Positions 23,613 to 35,730 of a stretch of DNA of 64,000 nt are shown piece after piece (position 1 is the stretch's first letter; every line of letters begins with the position of its first letter). The translations under genes and the position numbers were made by a program. The notes under the pieces were generated by a model. It saw only the letters and a list, made by a program, of their open reading frames with translations. It was not told where the DNA came from and searched no databases. Origin of the DNA: Todiramphus chloris collaris (lineage: Eukaryota; Chordata; Aves; Coraciiformes; Alcedinidae). The stretch spans positions 4,931,388 through 4,995,387 of the forward strand of contig JANVCC010000125.1 of NCBI GenBank assembly GCA_025345505.1. Direction: 5' to 3'.

Positions 23613-26600
23613 ATGGATGGAGCTACTGTGTATTCTCAAGTCTGAGATGTGCAAACAAATGTTGACCCTGTTCCAGCACCTGCCATTCCTTGTGTCTGGT
23701 CTGTGGGCAGTGACAGGGAATGGTTAAGCAGAAAGTACTGTCCCCTCCCCTGGAGCATAAGAAAGGCAGATCTAAAACAGTTCTGCTTCTGTCATTTGTA
23801 TGCAGGGTACTTGGCTAGAGAATCAGGCATGCTGAGCCTTCTCGAGACATTTAAGGTGGCTTCATTAGCTAAGGAGCCAAAGACAGATGAACTTGGGCAG
23901 CATGCCGAGATCCTTGCAAGCATTCCCTGCCTTTGAATGTCGTTTCTCCTTGGGCTGCAAACCAGCTGTGACATGGCCTGTCATGGCAAAACCTGAGCTC
24001 CTCTCTGCTAGGCTCCAATTATTGCTGTGTTGCACGTGGTTCATTCTTTATTTATCTTGCTCTGATTTTTTCAAGACTCCATTCAGACACCACGTTAGTT
24101 ATTATCTAATTCCTCCTTCAGTGTGACAAGCTCAGGAAGGTGGACACAGGGTCTCACAGTGGCTAGTATCTCTTGCACACAGAAGACAAGTTCTTCCCAC
24201 AGTTTGTAATCTCATACTACACAAAACACAAGGAAAACTGGACGAGAAAAGAAGGTAAGGAGGAGGACATAGCAGCAATAATACCATGAGGCTGGCAGGT
24301 TCCAGGTTGCAGAATCAGCAGAAGTACTCACTGTCCTCAGTTGTAACCTTCTTCAAGAGAAGAAGTGCTGCCTCCACTCTGGTGAACGCTTAGCTTTGCT
24401 TCAAAAGGCAGGTATTAGTTGAACTTACTTAGAGATGAGTATGAGTTAGTGTATCAACGTGTTTTCGTGGTGCTCTGCAGGGTGTCAAAGTTTGCACACA
24501 GAGTTGGAGTGCCTTCTGTTGGTGTGGTGGGCAGGTTTGAAGTGTGAAAATAGCAAGCTGGTATTTGCCTGGAAATTTCCCAGTAAACACCATGGGGTGA
24601 CATCCATCTGGAATGTCCACAGATCTTTGATGATGCTTATCACCATAAAAATTGTAGTGAATCACTAGCCCACTTACTCAATGTCAGAAGGGTGTTCAGT
24701 GCCTGTCTTTGGTTTCTGCTATCCCACAATGAATACAACATATCTCAGAGTTTCCCACGAAAAAGCAATTAACAAGTTTTCTTAAGCCAAATGAGTTTCC
24801 TCTTCCTAAAAAGCAGCCTTTGGTCTATCTTAATTAATTTATTTTCCCCCTTGAATTCTCTAGATTCCACACACCTCCCACCATGACACTTAAATGCTTC
24901 TTCTTCCTTCTGTCCTTCCATGCTACTATGGTCTTGGTGGCTAGACCACAGACTTCATGCTCTTCATCCTCACTGTCAAGGATCTCATGGTTTAATTCTT
25001 TGAGTTATGCCTACACATGTGCCATCTGGGGTGTCATGATGTGTTTGGGGGGTTGCCAACATCTCCATGCCCCGGAAAGGGAGGGGTCATTACCACGAGT
25101 GCAGGTTGCATGCAGGATGTGAGGACAGGCACACCAGCAAACATCTGCAGCCTGTTATCACTGTCCCACAAGTCAGAGAAAAGCAGGCCCAACTTCAAGG
25201 AAGGTGTATCAGGCAAAAAAATATTAACAGGGACTCTTCTGCTGAAGGCAGAAGATTGACAGGATCGATAGCAGAGCAGGAAGGCTTTGAAATAACGATG
25301 GTGAGGGCTGCAAATTTGCTCCATTTTTGTGGAGCCAGAACAGGGGAACAATTTTCTTTCTCACTTCCTGCCTTGTCTGTTCTTTTGAACTCCTCTGCTG
25401 CTTTTTCTTTTTTTTTTTTTCTATCCTATATGTTTCAGCCACCCTGTATTAAGCTGGGATACAAAGGAGTGGCAGAAAACACTTGTGTCAATCAGTGCAA
25501 TCATCTGGAAAGCCTGGAAAAAAACATTACTCATAAAGGCAGAACACTGCAAATGGTCATTAAGTGGTCTGTGTAGGTGCTAGGACATGGGGAACCTCAT
25601 GGGGGAGGGTTTTAAACCAGAGTGATTTTGATGATGAAATATTTGAGGCAAAACGCATTTGTTTGTGTTTGTGTGCATGCATGAGGAACATGTGTTTTTG
25701 CAAATGATCATTTTCCAGTTAGCAGCAGGAGAGGCTGGAAGGCTGGAAGCCAGGACTCTGGGCTGGTGGTGTCTGACAGCGCAATGTTCATTTGGCCAAA
25801 ACCCTGTAATTGCAGTTTAGCAACCCAAATGGTTACCCTGGAGGAGGAAGCCACCCCCCTTTCAACTCAGCGTTTGCCCAAATCAATTGTGCTCATTCAT
25901 TCAGGATATCGATTTTGCTTCAGCCCTTTGCTCCAAGCCCTCCAAGCAGGCGGGTAAATCAGTGTGGTTGACAGAGTCCTGCTGCATCCCCTTAACACCA
26001 GTTCTGACAGAGCACGGTTGCTCTACCCCAGCTTGGGGGGGTGGGGGGGGAGCTGTGCTTTTATAGTAACTCTTGTTTGGAAAGCAATCATCCAATTATG
26101 TCCTGCCAGAGACAAGCGTGCTCATCCCAGCAATAAGCAGCGTGCTCTGCACGCAGCTTTTGTCAGCTGGCTGTCAGGCAGCCCAAGACACCGTGCAATT
26201 AAGGTCCTCTGCTTCAAAGCCTGATGAAGACTGTTAAGGATTCACCCCTTCGCTGGGAAATTTGCGTGCCTGAGATCTGACAGGTGGTAATAGCAAGCCT
26301 GCGAACAGGGACAGTACCCAAGATACCGCCTCTCTGACCTCCTTCAGTATCAACCCACAAAGGACTACAGTCTCCTCTTGACCTGGCAACTCTTGCCCTG
26401 GGACAGTAAGAACGTGTTTTTCTCTCCCTCACATCAAAACAGGAGATTTTAACTCTTTTTATCTAGCTGCAAAGCCACCAGATTCCAAGACTTCGAATAT
26501 CTGAGTTCTCTGACCCACAGAATTTAAATCAAAAGGAAAAAGCAGTAGTAATATTACATCTATGTCTAAAGAGAGGCCGATTTTTCATCACTCACCCCCA

Positions 26601-27969
26601 AGCTGTGATGTAGGATACTGAGGACTCAGTGGACTGTGCTGTCACAATAGCTCATGTTTTCTGCTCACACTGGAACTCAAAAGTGCCCCTATATGACTAC
26701 AGTTCTCTGACACACCCTGTGCCCCTCACAACTTGCCAGCATCTCCATGATTTACTTTTACTTTTTCTTTTTTTTAATTTTATTTTACTCTTGACTGTGT
26801 GCGTGATGTAACTTAAACACAGATGCATTAATTTTTAATGGCAGTCTGGACTGGTTTTCCCCAAACTCTATTGTTCCTTGAAAGTTTCTGCTAGCACCTC
26901 TACATGCTACCAACACTTGACAGCAGGGTTTTCTGAGGTCTGCAGGAAAAGGTTTCACACAGAAAGCTCAAATGCAGTTGCCAGGCCCACAGGGTTCACT
27001 AAACTAATGATCTACCAGTTCAGGAGGCTTTGTGTTTGATGGAGTATATCATGAGTGGCTTGGAGACACTGGGTAAGGGTTAATTGTTCTGTTTCCTCCA
27101 GTTTGATGAGGAGAGGTCATCAGGAGGAAGAATCAGAAGAAACAAAAGCAGGTTCTTCATTCAAAGTTAAGTTAAGCTGTAATAGGATATGATGAATGGT
27201 AAAAGCTTAGCTGAGCTCATAGCTCCTGGAAGATAAATCCATCAAAGGCTGCTGGGACACAGAAAGCATCTCTGTCTCTGAAAGTCTCAGGGATAAAAGT
27301 GCCTGAATGGTAGGAGACTAGAGGAAAAAAAAAAAAATTCTCCTGTGCTCACTTTCTGCTTGTGCTCTTGCTATGATTAGAGTCTGCTTTTGGTCACTCA
27401 GAGACAGGCTAGTGTCTACATCAGCCTTTAGCTGACAAAATATGTCTGGCTTTATGCTTGTTGGTAGATGAGAGACATAAATGAATTTACACATAAATTA
27501 TGTGACAGAGAATGGAGGTGAAGAAGAGAAAGAAGACTGAAGAATGTGAGCAGAAAACTCACCATCACAAACACAAAGCTCAGGGACCCATCCACACTAG
27601 TGTCACGTCAGAAAATTTCCTAGATGGTTGCTACGGCCCACATGTTTCACCCTGACCTTTCTCTATCCATGGTTTATGATTAATGAACCAGTTCCAGGTC
27701 ACCAGCTATGCCAGCATATCACTGGTGCCTGAGCAAAAGATGCTGAGATGCTGAACAATAGCTCATTGTTCCCCTTACCCTGCCTCCTGGGATACTGGGT
27801 CTGCTATTCCCAGGTCTGGTGGGAATATTCCCAGCTGGTGGAAACAGCTGTTTCTTGAAGGCCTTCTCTGAGCATGTCACTGTGCTGGTAGGAGCTACAC
27901 AGTCAATGGGCAGGATACCCAGAGAGCCACATGCTCCCCAGACCTCCTTTTAGATAGTTCTAGAGGGTG
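23613..27969. other. Unique sequence, no gene recognised
   Basis: Over 4 kb without a recognised repeat or gene. The longest frame in the window, 25067-25576 (plus, 169 codons), includes a run of phenylalanines made by a T tract at about 25407-25420 and has no domain match I know, so I treat it as chance. A G7-T-G8 run lies at 26035-26050. The sequence around 25690-26230 is less AT-rich and might be conserved. Confidence 0.45.
26035..26050 (+). repeat. G7-T-G8 guanine run
   Basis: Fifteen guanines interrupted by one T. Two long G tracts could form an intramolecular G-quadruplex by subdividing, or an intermolecular one. Low complexity otherwise. Confidence 0.8.
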
Positions 27970-28460
27970 AGAAGGTCTCCCATGAGCCTCCTTTTCTCCA
28001 GGCTCAACAACCCCAGGTCCCTCATACACTTCTCATAAGACTTGTTCTCTAGACTCTTCCCCAGATTCACTGACCATGTCTGGACATGCTCCAACCCCTC
28101 AATGTCCTTTTTGGAGTGAGGGGCACAGTACTAAACTCAGGATTTGAGCTGCAGCCTCCCCAGTGCCCAGTGCAGTGGGACAATCTCTGTCCTGGTCCTG
28201 CTGGCCATGATAGTGCTGATACAAGCCAGGATGCTGTTGACCTTCTTGGCCACCTGGGCACACACTGGCTCATGTTCAGTTGGAGGTGGCTGTCAAACAG
28301 TGCTCCCAGACCCTTTTCTGCCAGGCAGCTTTCCACCTGCTCTTCCCCAAGCTTGCAGAGTTGTAGGCTGTTGTTTTGATCCAAGTGCAGAATCCAGTAG
28401 TTGGCCTTGTTGAACATCAGACCCATCTATCCAGCCTGACCCGATTCCTCTGTAGAGTCC
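27970..28460 (-). mobile_element. CR1 LINE internal fragment lacking its 3' end
   Basis: The minus-strand frame 28067-28426 (119 codons) encodes LMFNKANYWILHLDQNN, LQLCKLGEEQVESCLAEKGLGALFDSHL and LNMSQC, the post-palm part of CR1 ORF2. Beyond it, at 27975-28080, lie LEKRRL-GD and YEKC-RDLG-like blocks. On the plus strand the element stops at about 27970 in coding sequence. The last roughly 350 bases and the octamer tail are missing, which target-primed insertion alone does not produce, so a later deletion or break is likely. Confidence 0.9.
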
Positions 28461-29603
28461 CCTTACCCTCCAGAAGGGAGGGTTGAAGCACAGTCTCTGT
28501 GTGCCAGTATCTGCAATTATGTTTCATGGACTAACATCTGTTTGGTCCCATGTTTTTCTTCTTAAGACATAAGAACAGCATCAGTAGCAGTTCTTCAGGA
28601 GAACACAGGGACACCAGCACTGGACTGGGACTCCAGGTGCTAGAAGCAATCTCAAAAGGAGATCTTTCCAGAAATCATTGCAAGGGAAAAAGCTCCTCAG
28701 CATCTTTTTGCCGTCTGTATTCTCCTGCATTGAGGATTATTCTCAAAAGCTGAATCATATCTGGCTTTTCCTGCTTCTTACTTTGTTTAACCCAGTCACA
28801 CAAAAAAAGTATCCCAGCAAATGCAGGCCTGATAGGAATTTGGAATAATTTTGAATTTGAGCAAGAAGGACTTCTTCAAAAATATATCATCAGATCAGGT
28901 TCCTAAAGAAGTGAGATTTTTTCGTATTCATCTGAGCCTTATGTTTTTCCATCAATTCCTAAAAATCCTTGAAACTCAATGGGCAGTTTCAAGCAAATTT
29001 CCCAGCACCAGAAATCTTAAACCTATAGGTCCCCGGACACTTTACAATAGAAAAGAGAGATCCAAATTTTGATCCCCACAGAAGCAAAGTTTGTTAAGCA
29101 CAGTCTTTATTACCCATCAGAATTAGAAAGTTCACAAGAAAATTCAGCAAAGGAATCTCAGCTTGACCAGTTCTGATGCTCACAGTAACTTTTCAACTTC
29201 TTTTTTTTTTTTTTTTTTCCCTAGTTAGGCCCTCCTCCCTTTAAAATTCCTATTTTAATTTCTGACTTCATTTGAATACATACATTTTTAATAGGCTCAC
29301 TGTATCAGTGGCCATCATGCTGGCAATGTGTTGACTGATCTCTCTATAAATAGAGCATTTCTAATGCCGCCAGAGGCACTTCAGCATTTTGAATCACTTT
29401 CCACTCTACTGTATCGCTTTAAAATAACAGAAGTGATGGCATGTTTTTCCTTCTGAGCTACTAAACATGGTAGGATTGGGAGGTCCTTGGCAAGAGGTCT
29501 GCAGAATGATTTCCAGTTCTTTCTATCTCTTCCCTCCTTCCTTGGATGAAATGTCCTCCAACTGACATTTGAGGGCTCAAAGCATTTTAAATGAGCCTGA
29601 GCA
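28461..29603. other. Unique sequence with T18 tract
   Basis: No gene recognised. A T18 tract sits at 29201-29218. Small frames (28550-28753, 28851-29072) are featureless. Confidence 0.5.
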
Positions 29604-30140
29604 GGATAGAATAGAATAGAATAGAATAGAATAGAATAGAATAGATTTCAGTTGGAAGGGACCTACAATGATCATCTAGTCCAACTCCCTCACCAATTTA
29701 GGGGTCACCAATCATTAAATCATGTTGTTAAGGACATTGTCCAAATGCCTCAAATACTGTCAAGCTTGGAGCCTGGAGCCTTGGACCACCCCTCTGGAAA
29801 GTGTTTTCCAGTGTCTGACCACACTGTCTGTAAAGAAAAGTTTCCTAATCCCCAGTCTAAACCTCCCCTGATGCATCTTTGAACCAATCCCACACTTTCT
29901 ATTACTGGATCCCAGGGAGAAGAGCTCAGCTTCCTCTCTTCAAGAAGCTGTAGAGAGCAATGAGGTCCTCCCTTAGCCTCCTTCTCTCCAAACTAGACAA
30001 ACACGAAGTCCTAAGCTGCACCTCAATAGGACCTTCCTTCTAGACATTTCAGCAGCTTTGCTGCTCTCCTCTGGACACATTCAAGGACCTTGACATCCTT
30101 CTTAGACGCTGGAGTTCAGATCTGAACACAATACTCAGGT
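29604..30140 (-). mobile_element. CR1-type LINE with (TAGAA)n tail, minus strand
   Basis: The plus strand starts with about eight (ATAGA) units at 29604-29645, the 3' microsatellite tail of this subfamily. It continues TTTCAGTTGGAAGGGACCTAC, ATGATCATCTAGTCCAACT, then CTTAGCCTCCTTCTCTCCA and CTCTCCTCTGGACACATTCAAG, and ends within TCTGAACACAATACTCAGG. The frames are broken throughout. The TTCTA-unit tail differs from the octamer tails of the other copies, so this is a different CR1 subfamily. The 3' end is complete. Confidence 0.92.
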
Positions 30141-30904
30141 GTTTGACCGACTGGTTCTATTGTGTTTGATGTACTTCAGGATGTTTTGCCATCTGAATAC
30201 TTGAAAATGCACCATGCTTGAAAATTCAGAGATTCTTTAGCTATTTTTTCAGCCTGAAACTGAACAAAAAGAAAAACAGGAAGAAATTTTTTATTTGAGA
30301 TTTAAGAATAAATTATTTTTAAATTATTTGAACATTATAATGTTATTAGGAAGAGTTAAAGAATGCAAGTCTGATTGTAGAAGATCTATAAGCTCATGCA
30401 TCATACATAACCAGACATAGCAATAGGTGTAAGAAGCCACAGAGTGTTCTTCACTGCAGAACACTACTTTTCATATTGTTTTGCCTTTTTACTGTTTGTT
30501 CTCCAAATCATCCAGAAACTGTTGGATCCAGTGGATAAAATCTTCGGTCTTGTATTATTCTGGGAATAAGAAAAGTCTGAAAAATTTACAACATTCATTT
30601 AGTCCTACATTTCCATAACACAGAAGAAGCTCTCCATGGGTCTAGTCAATGTTCATTGTGTTCCAATGAATATATTTTGCTGCCAATCTAATATCCAGAA
30701 GATTTAGAGTCAATGGTTGTTTGTATTCTCTCACAGTTCTAAGATGCTTCCCATCCTGATTTAGAAATTGGCAATGATGAATTATCCTCAGTAACCCTTA
30801 TAAAAAAACCCATCAGTTGATTATATTTAATATTAAAAAGAAACTTGAATCAGATTATTTCTTTTAATTTATCTAGCTTCAGTTTCCAGATAGATGTTTT
30901 CCTA
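30141..30904. other. Unique AT-rich sequence
   Basis: Very AT-rich, with no gene or repeat family recognised. It separates a young CR1 from an ancient LINE. Confidence 0.5.
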
Positions 30905-31605
30905 CTTGTGCTGGCTGGGCTAAACAGTCTCTTCCTGATGTAAATTTTTACAGGCTGCAATCAAACAATTCCTTGACCTTCTCCCTGATAACTAGCCTCT
31001 GTTCTTTTCACTTTAAGCCAAATCCAATCATTTAATGACTCTCATAGCCTTTCTCTGAACCCCCTCCAATTTATCAACCTCTTTCCACTGTAGCACTGGC
31101 CATAATCTCATCAGTGACAAAGGCAGAATTAACACAACCTTGGCCAAACTGAGGATCCATGTTTATGCCTCAAGGAATCTCATTAGCCCTTTCTGGCTCC
31201 TGCATTGAAGTAAGAGCTCATATTTGGCTGATTATCTGCTACAAGGATTTCTTGGAGTTACTGCTTTCTATAAGCCCTATAAAGAATCAATCCACTCTGT
31301 ATGTTAATTTGTAGGATGGAATCAATCCCTGATGGTGACTGATCTGCCTTATTTGTTCGTAGATGCCTGAAGAATTTTGACCTCATTGAAATATACACTG
31401 TTTGTCTGAACACATTTTATCAAATGATCAATGTGTCACTATACCAACAATCCCATCCTTCTCACCGAATCTCTCCCAAACTTAGTAACATCAACAAAAT
31501 TTGATAATTGCATTTTATTCCTGGCAATTAAGCAGAGGGAAAATATTTGATAGTGAAGGGACAAAAATTGATCTTTTCAGAAGTCCGTTATAAATAATGT
31601 TTTGA
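30905..31605 (-). mobile_element. Ancient L3/old-CR1 LINE fragment, minus strand
   Basis: Compared on the plus strand with the antisense consensus of old amniote CR1/L3 elements, several ordered blocks survive: TAGCCTTTCTCTGAACCCC, CTCCAATTTATCAACCT, CTGGCCATAATCTCATCAG, TTTATGCCTCAAGGAATCTC, ATTAGCCCTTTCTGGC, GCTCATATTTGGCTGATTAT and CTTAGTAACATCAACAAAAT, then GGAAAATATTTGATAGTGAA. Order and spacing agree over about 700 bases. The copy is far more diverged than the other CR1s and has no open frame. It also lacks a recognisable tail. Persistence over this length is notable in a bird. Confidence 0.72.
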
Positions 31606-33950
31606 GGACATGATTGACAGAGTCTACATCACCTTATAGATGAACAGCAGCGGAAAGGTTTTCCCATTTCTTGATCTACAGTGGAAGATGACTCCAAATC
31701 TATTTTCTGCTGTGAAAAGGCAAAACAAGGAGAAGAAGACTGTGATGTGCTTTCAAATCCAGAGATGCAAACTGGGTAAGAACTTCAAATGCACAAAGAC
31801 GTCATCCTCCAACAAGAAGACATAATGACACAGTAGTGTGGGCTGAAGACAGCAGCCCACTCAATGAATGACGGGACTGAGCTGTCTTACGTGGCAGATG
31901 TTTTCAAGGGATATCTATCAGCCCTACCTCTCTGCTTGGTAAGTTCTTGTAGTTTTTTCTGCTCACTTTTTTTCCAGTGCTATCAATTCTTCTCCCCAGT
32001 GACTGGGACACTGGTGTAAAAGAGACTTGATAACACCCTTGGATCAGTAAAGGATCAAATCTTTATGGTTATTCCTGTTCTTTTCTGTGTCCAAACCACA
32101 AAGTCCTGTACTGGCCCATGTGTCATGGAAAATAAAATGGGAACGATGAACACATGTAATTTTTGCTCTGGAGACACTCTCTCCAGTCTGGACTCTCGGC
32201 ACCAAACTGGAACCACACCAACTGCTGATGGAAGAGCTGATGACATTTCAGATGTGTTTCTGCTTTCAACTGTCTGCAACGTGTCCTGATCCCCGACTAG
32301 TACTTTACAAAATCATTCTCTGATGGCAAGAAAAAGTAGTCTTAGACAGAAAGCCCCACGCTAGCAACAACTGTACTTGGATGAGACAACTCCCGCCTTA
32401 GGTGACCCTCAGCCACATATCTAGTCTCCCTTTAAAAGCAAACTGAAGCCTACAAGGGAGGAGGAACTCACCAAGGACAGGAAGCAGCAGAAAATTATCC
32501 CATTTCTCCCGATTTCTCATTAATTGTTATATCATTTGGATGATCTGGAAATAAAACCCCAAAGTCTCTTAATAGCTTTTATTTATTGCAGTAGATAGCT
32601 GTGAATCAGTGCACTTATTGTTCTGGGTGCTACATAATAAGCATATATAAATGAGTTTATATGATCAGCTAATAAAAAGATAGCGCCTGCCATGAAGAAA
32701 TGAACCTCTAAGACCTACTTTAATTATAGGCATAATTACTACGGTCAGACATCCTTTAATGCGAAATGCAGGCTGCAGAGAGACTAGAAAAGTATTCAGA
32801 CTGGTTTATTAGCCACTTGTTCTTCTTTTCAGGCATTACCTGCATGGACAGAAGTACTTCTCTAGAGGAATAACCATACCCACATGAAAAGTAGCACCAC
32901 TTCATCTCTGTGTAGTGACAATACTGTTTTCAGCGTAGTGGACCTCAAGTAACCCTGTTGCTATGGACTTTGGAAAACCCATCAAGCTGGGTATCAAATG
33001 CATCCCTTTATACTATGAAACACATGTCAAAGCCCATCCACAGTGCACCGAGTCTACACATCAAAGTTCGTTTTGATAGAGACAGAATGTTAATTTAAAG
33101 CAGAAAAAAACATTCTTAATTAACACACTTTGCGGACGTTGTATTTCCGTAGTAAACAAGTCATACAACAAATGAGTCTCTGAAATATATTGAAATTCAC
33201 TTGCAATAAGGCTGTCTTGTTCTAGAATACACATATTCAGAGGAGAAATTGATAAAGATGAATCAGTGTGTGATTTGCTTCCCAGAGAAAGAAGCTATTT
33301 CCAAAGGGAGGGGTATTTAGAGGATGAGGAATGCTTCAGACCCACCACGTTTGGTTTGAAAGTCCTCTCCATTTTTTATTTTTCTCTTTTAGAGTATTTT
33401 TTTTCTTCTGCAAACTGAAAATAATTGTCAGTGATATCCAAATTAGTCTGTGCAATTTTTATCAAGAACATTTGTAATTTAAATTACATCTACAAAAGGA
33501 GAGTGGTAAAAAAAAAATATGTTCATTTCATGCTCATTATGTATCTCAGCGAGACTGATGACATTTTAATATTAACATTGTTATGGGTTCCATATAAAAA
33601 AATTAAGCCTACTTAATATTCCAGACACTGCTGATTGGAATGTAGTTATTCTTGACAATGGAAAATCAATTGGTATTCTAATTAAAAAGAATAGCAGAGA
33701 AATAAACAAAAAATAAAAGAAACTATATTCCATATAGATGGAAGCCTGTGTTTTCTCCTTCAGAAGTATCTCCTTTTTGTTTTTTTTATCCCAATTGCCT
33801 TGTTTTCACTTTGGCCTTGAACTGGGGGAGCAAAGATGCCTCAAAAGATGCAGAACAAGCACAAAACACTGTCATTAAAGGCCATATATTGACAACTTCA
33901 ATAGTGGTGTGCAAGTGGAGATGAGAAATTGTCTTTCTCTTGCGGACATA
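31606..33950. other. Unique sequence, candidate conserved parts
   Basis: No gene recognised. The stretch 32560-32870 is rich in homeodomain-type cores (listed separately). Around 33050-33180 TTAATTAACAC and GTAGTAAACAAG (forkhead-like) are seen. Small frames (31640-31825, 32055-32289, 33425-33616) are featureless. Confidence 0.45.
32560..32870. promoter_or_regulatory. Candidate conserved non-coding element
   Basis: A repeat-free, stop-rich block with many TAAT-type cores, including CAGCTAATAAAAAG near 32667-32680, TAATTA at 32721-32726 and ATAATTAC just after it. It resembles vertebrate enhancer sequence in composition. This is inference; cross-species alignment would decide. Confidence 0.25.
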
Positions 33951-34060
33951 AAATCATATAATCATTTTGGTTGGAAAAGACCTTTGAGATCAAGTCCAGC
34001 TACCAGGTCAGCACTAAACCATGTCACTCAGCACCACATCTCCATGGCTTTTAAATACTT
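33951..34060 (-). mobile_element. CR1 LINE 3' end, minus strand
   Basis: Plus-strand text AAATCATATAATCATTTTGG, TTGGAAAAGACCTTTGAGATC, AAGTCCAGC, then CACTAAACCATGTCACTCAGC, ACCACATCTCCATGGC and TTTTAAATACTTAC. This is the antisense 3' end of the CR1 subfamily that also gave 17311-17763 (compare CACATCTTTTAAAATACC there). Only about 110 bases remain. Confidence 0.85.
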
Positions 34061-34349
34061 ACTTACCGTCTTGCAAAGCAGGCAAACAATTCCTTTTTCT
34101 CAACTTCAGTTAAAAACTTATTTTCAAAGTAATTTTTCTGCTTTCCCCCTTTATTTTCTGTTTGCGTCCATTTAGCTAGGAACAAAATGAAGAGGAAAAT
34201 AAAATGGGGAAAAAAAGGAAAATAGAGCAGAAAAAAAGAAATATTGTATAAAAGCCCTTCCTCCAAAAGGATCTTCTTCTACCATTCCATGTCAGTACAT
34301 AGTGTGTTTATACATACTGAGCTTAAAGCAAATTGGAACATGTTGATAC

Positions 34350-34791
34350 GAGTCCAGAGGAGGCCACAAAAATGATTAGAGGTCTGGAACCGCTCTGCTG
34401 GGAGGCCAGGATGAGAGAGTTGGGGTGTTCAGCCTGGAGAAGGCTGCAGGGAGACCTTCTTGTGACCTTTCAGGACTTCAAGGGGCCTGTCAGAAAGATG
34501 GGGACAGACTTTTTATGAGGGCCTGTTGGGACAGGCCAAGGGGTGATGGTTTTAAACTAAAAGAGAGAGATTTAGACTGGAGAGAAGGAAGAAATTTTTT
34601 AGAATGTGAGTTGTGAGACATTGGACCAGTTTGCCCAGAGAGGTGGTAAATGCCTCATCCTTGGAAACATTAGAGGTCAGGTTGCCTGGGACTCTGAGCA
34701 AACAGATCTAGTTGAAAATGTCACTCCTCAGTGAAGGGGGAGTTGGACTAGATGACCTTTAAAGATCCCTTCCAACCCAATCTGTTGTAGG
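34350..34791 (+). mobile_element. CR1 LINE 3' end, plus strand
   Basis: Starts at AGTCCAGAGGAGGCCACAAA and codes for KMIRGLEPLCWEARMRELG (34333-34518), then in another frame FSLEKAAGRPSCDLSGLQGACQKDGD (34425-34616), showing a frameshift. It ends with GGGGGAGTTGGACTAGATGA, CCTTTAAAGATCCCTTCCAA and a decayed tail. Same subfamily as 22772-23612. Confidence 0.94.
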
Positions 34792-35419
34792 ACTCCAGAA
34801 GAAACCATCTTTCACCGAGTATAGCTATCTGCTTAGTGGTGCAAAGTGAAATGAGAAGCAGCTACAGCCACAAGTGCCAACAAGGAAAATTCTGATTTGA
34901 TATAAGGTGGGGAAAAAGTCAACATAAGGGTGGGCAAACACTGAAGAAGGTCTCCAGACAGGACATGAGATCTCCCTTCCAGCCTCAGATAACCTGTTGT
35001 CTTGTGATCATTCTCATTCCATCTGTTCTCCAGCCCGTTACAAGTCAACATGCTCCATGACTGAACATTGCATTGCCCCTTACAGACTTCACTTCAACAG
35101 TGAGGAATTGAACAAAAAACACAAGGAGGATGAAAAGAATCAAAGACAGAGAGAGTAAAACCTGCTCTGGAATGTCACAACTGCTGTGTAAACTCTGAGT
35201 TTTTCAGTGTAGGTCCTTGAGCATTTTAAGATAGTTTAAACAAGTAGTGATAGTAAGAAAGGGAGGTCTTTCACTTTGCTGCTTTTACTCATGTTTTCCT
35301 AGGAGATCAAGACTAATGCAAGTAGTGGAATAGGTGGGGGGGAGAGGGGAGAAAGAATGAAAGAAAAATAAGACTGTCAGAGAAGCATCAGGCTGGAAAA
35401 GTGTTATTAGCAAATTCAC
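34792..35419. other. Unique sequence, no gene recognised
   Basis: Contains a G-rich stretch (GTGGGGGGGAGAGGGGAG at about 35333-35350). Nothing else identified. Confidence 0.45.
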
Positions 35420-35730
35420 CTAAAGATCAGTCCTGGGATTGAATTTACTTATTTTTTTCATTAATCATGATGATGTTTAAAAAAATCAGGAGAGTCTTCA
35501 GTTCAGTACACAAATTTGCAAGGCATTTTCCCTAGCAAGAAGGATCAAACTATCACAAAGAGAGAAACAAATGACCTTGAAGATAGGAGTAATCAAAATG
35601 AGATGAAATTTAACAACATAAGCTGCAAGGATGAGTATCAAGTACATGTGCTCCATAGAGGGAGTTATTCAGCTGGAAGTGATGGAGAAGAAACTTCTGA
35701 GGATGATAGTCAAACTCAGTGGGGTGAGAT
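35420..35730 (+). mobile_element. Ancient L3/old-CR1 LINE fragment, plus strand
   Basis: Decayed coding sequence of an old CR1/L3 ORF2. Ordered blocks: GATCAGTCCTGGGATTGAAT, TTTCATTAATCATGATGATG (the INDL-D block), CACAAATTTGCAAGG (KFADDT region), CAAATGACCTTGAAGATAGG and GAGATGAAATTTAACAACAT (KMKFN), then AAGTACATGTGCTCCATAG (KVLHLG). The frame is partly readable in 35516-35743 (NEMKFNNISCKDEYQVHVLHRG). Low identity but consistent order over about 300 bases. Confidence 0.6.

Noticed and set aside
25067..25576. 169-codon plus-strand frame, longest in the window
   Set aside because: It includes a phenylalanine run from a T tract, has no domain, and no promoter or splice context. Random frames this long occur in tens of kilobases.
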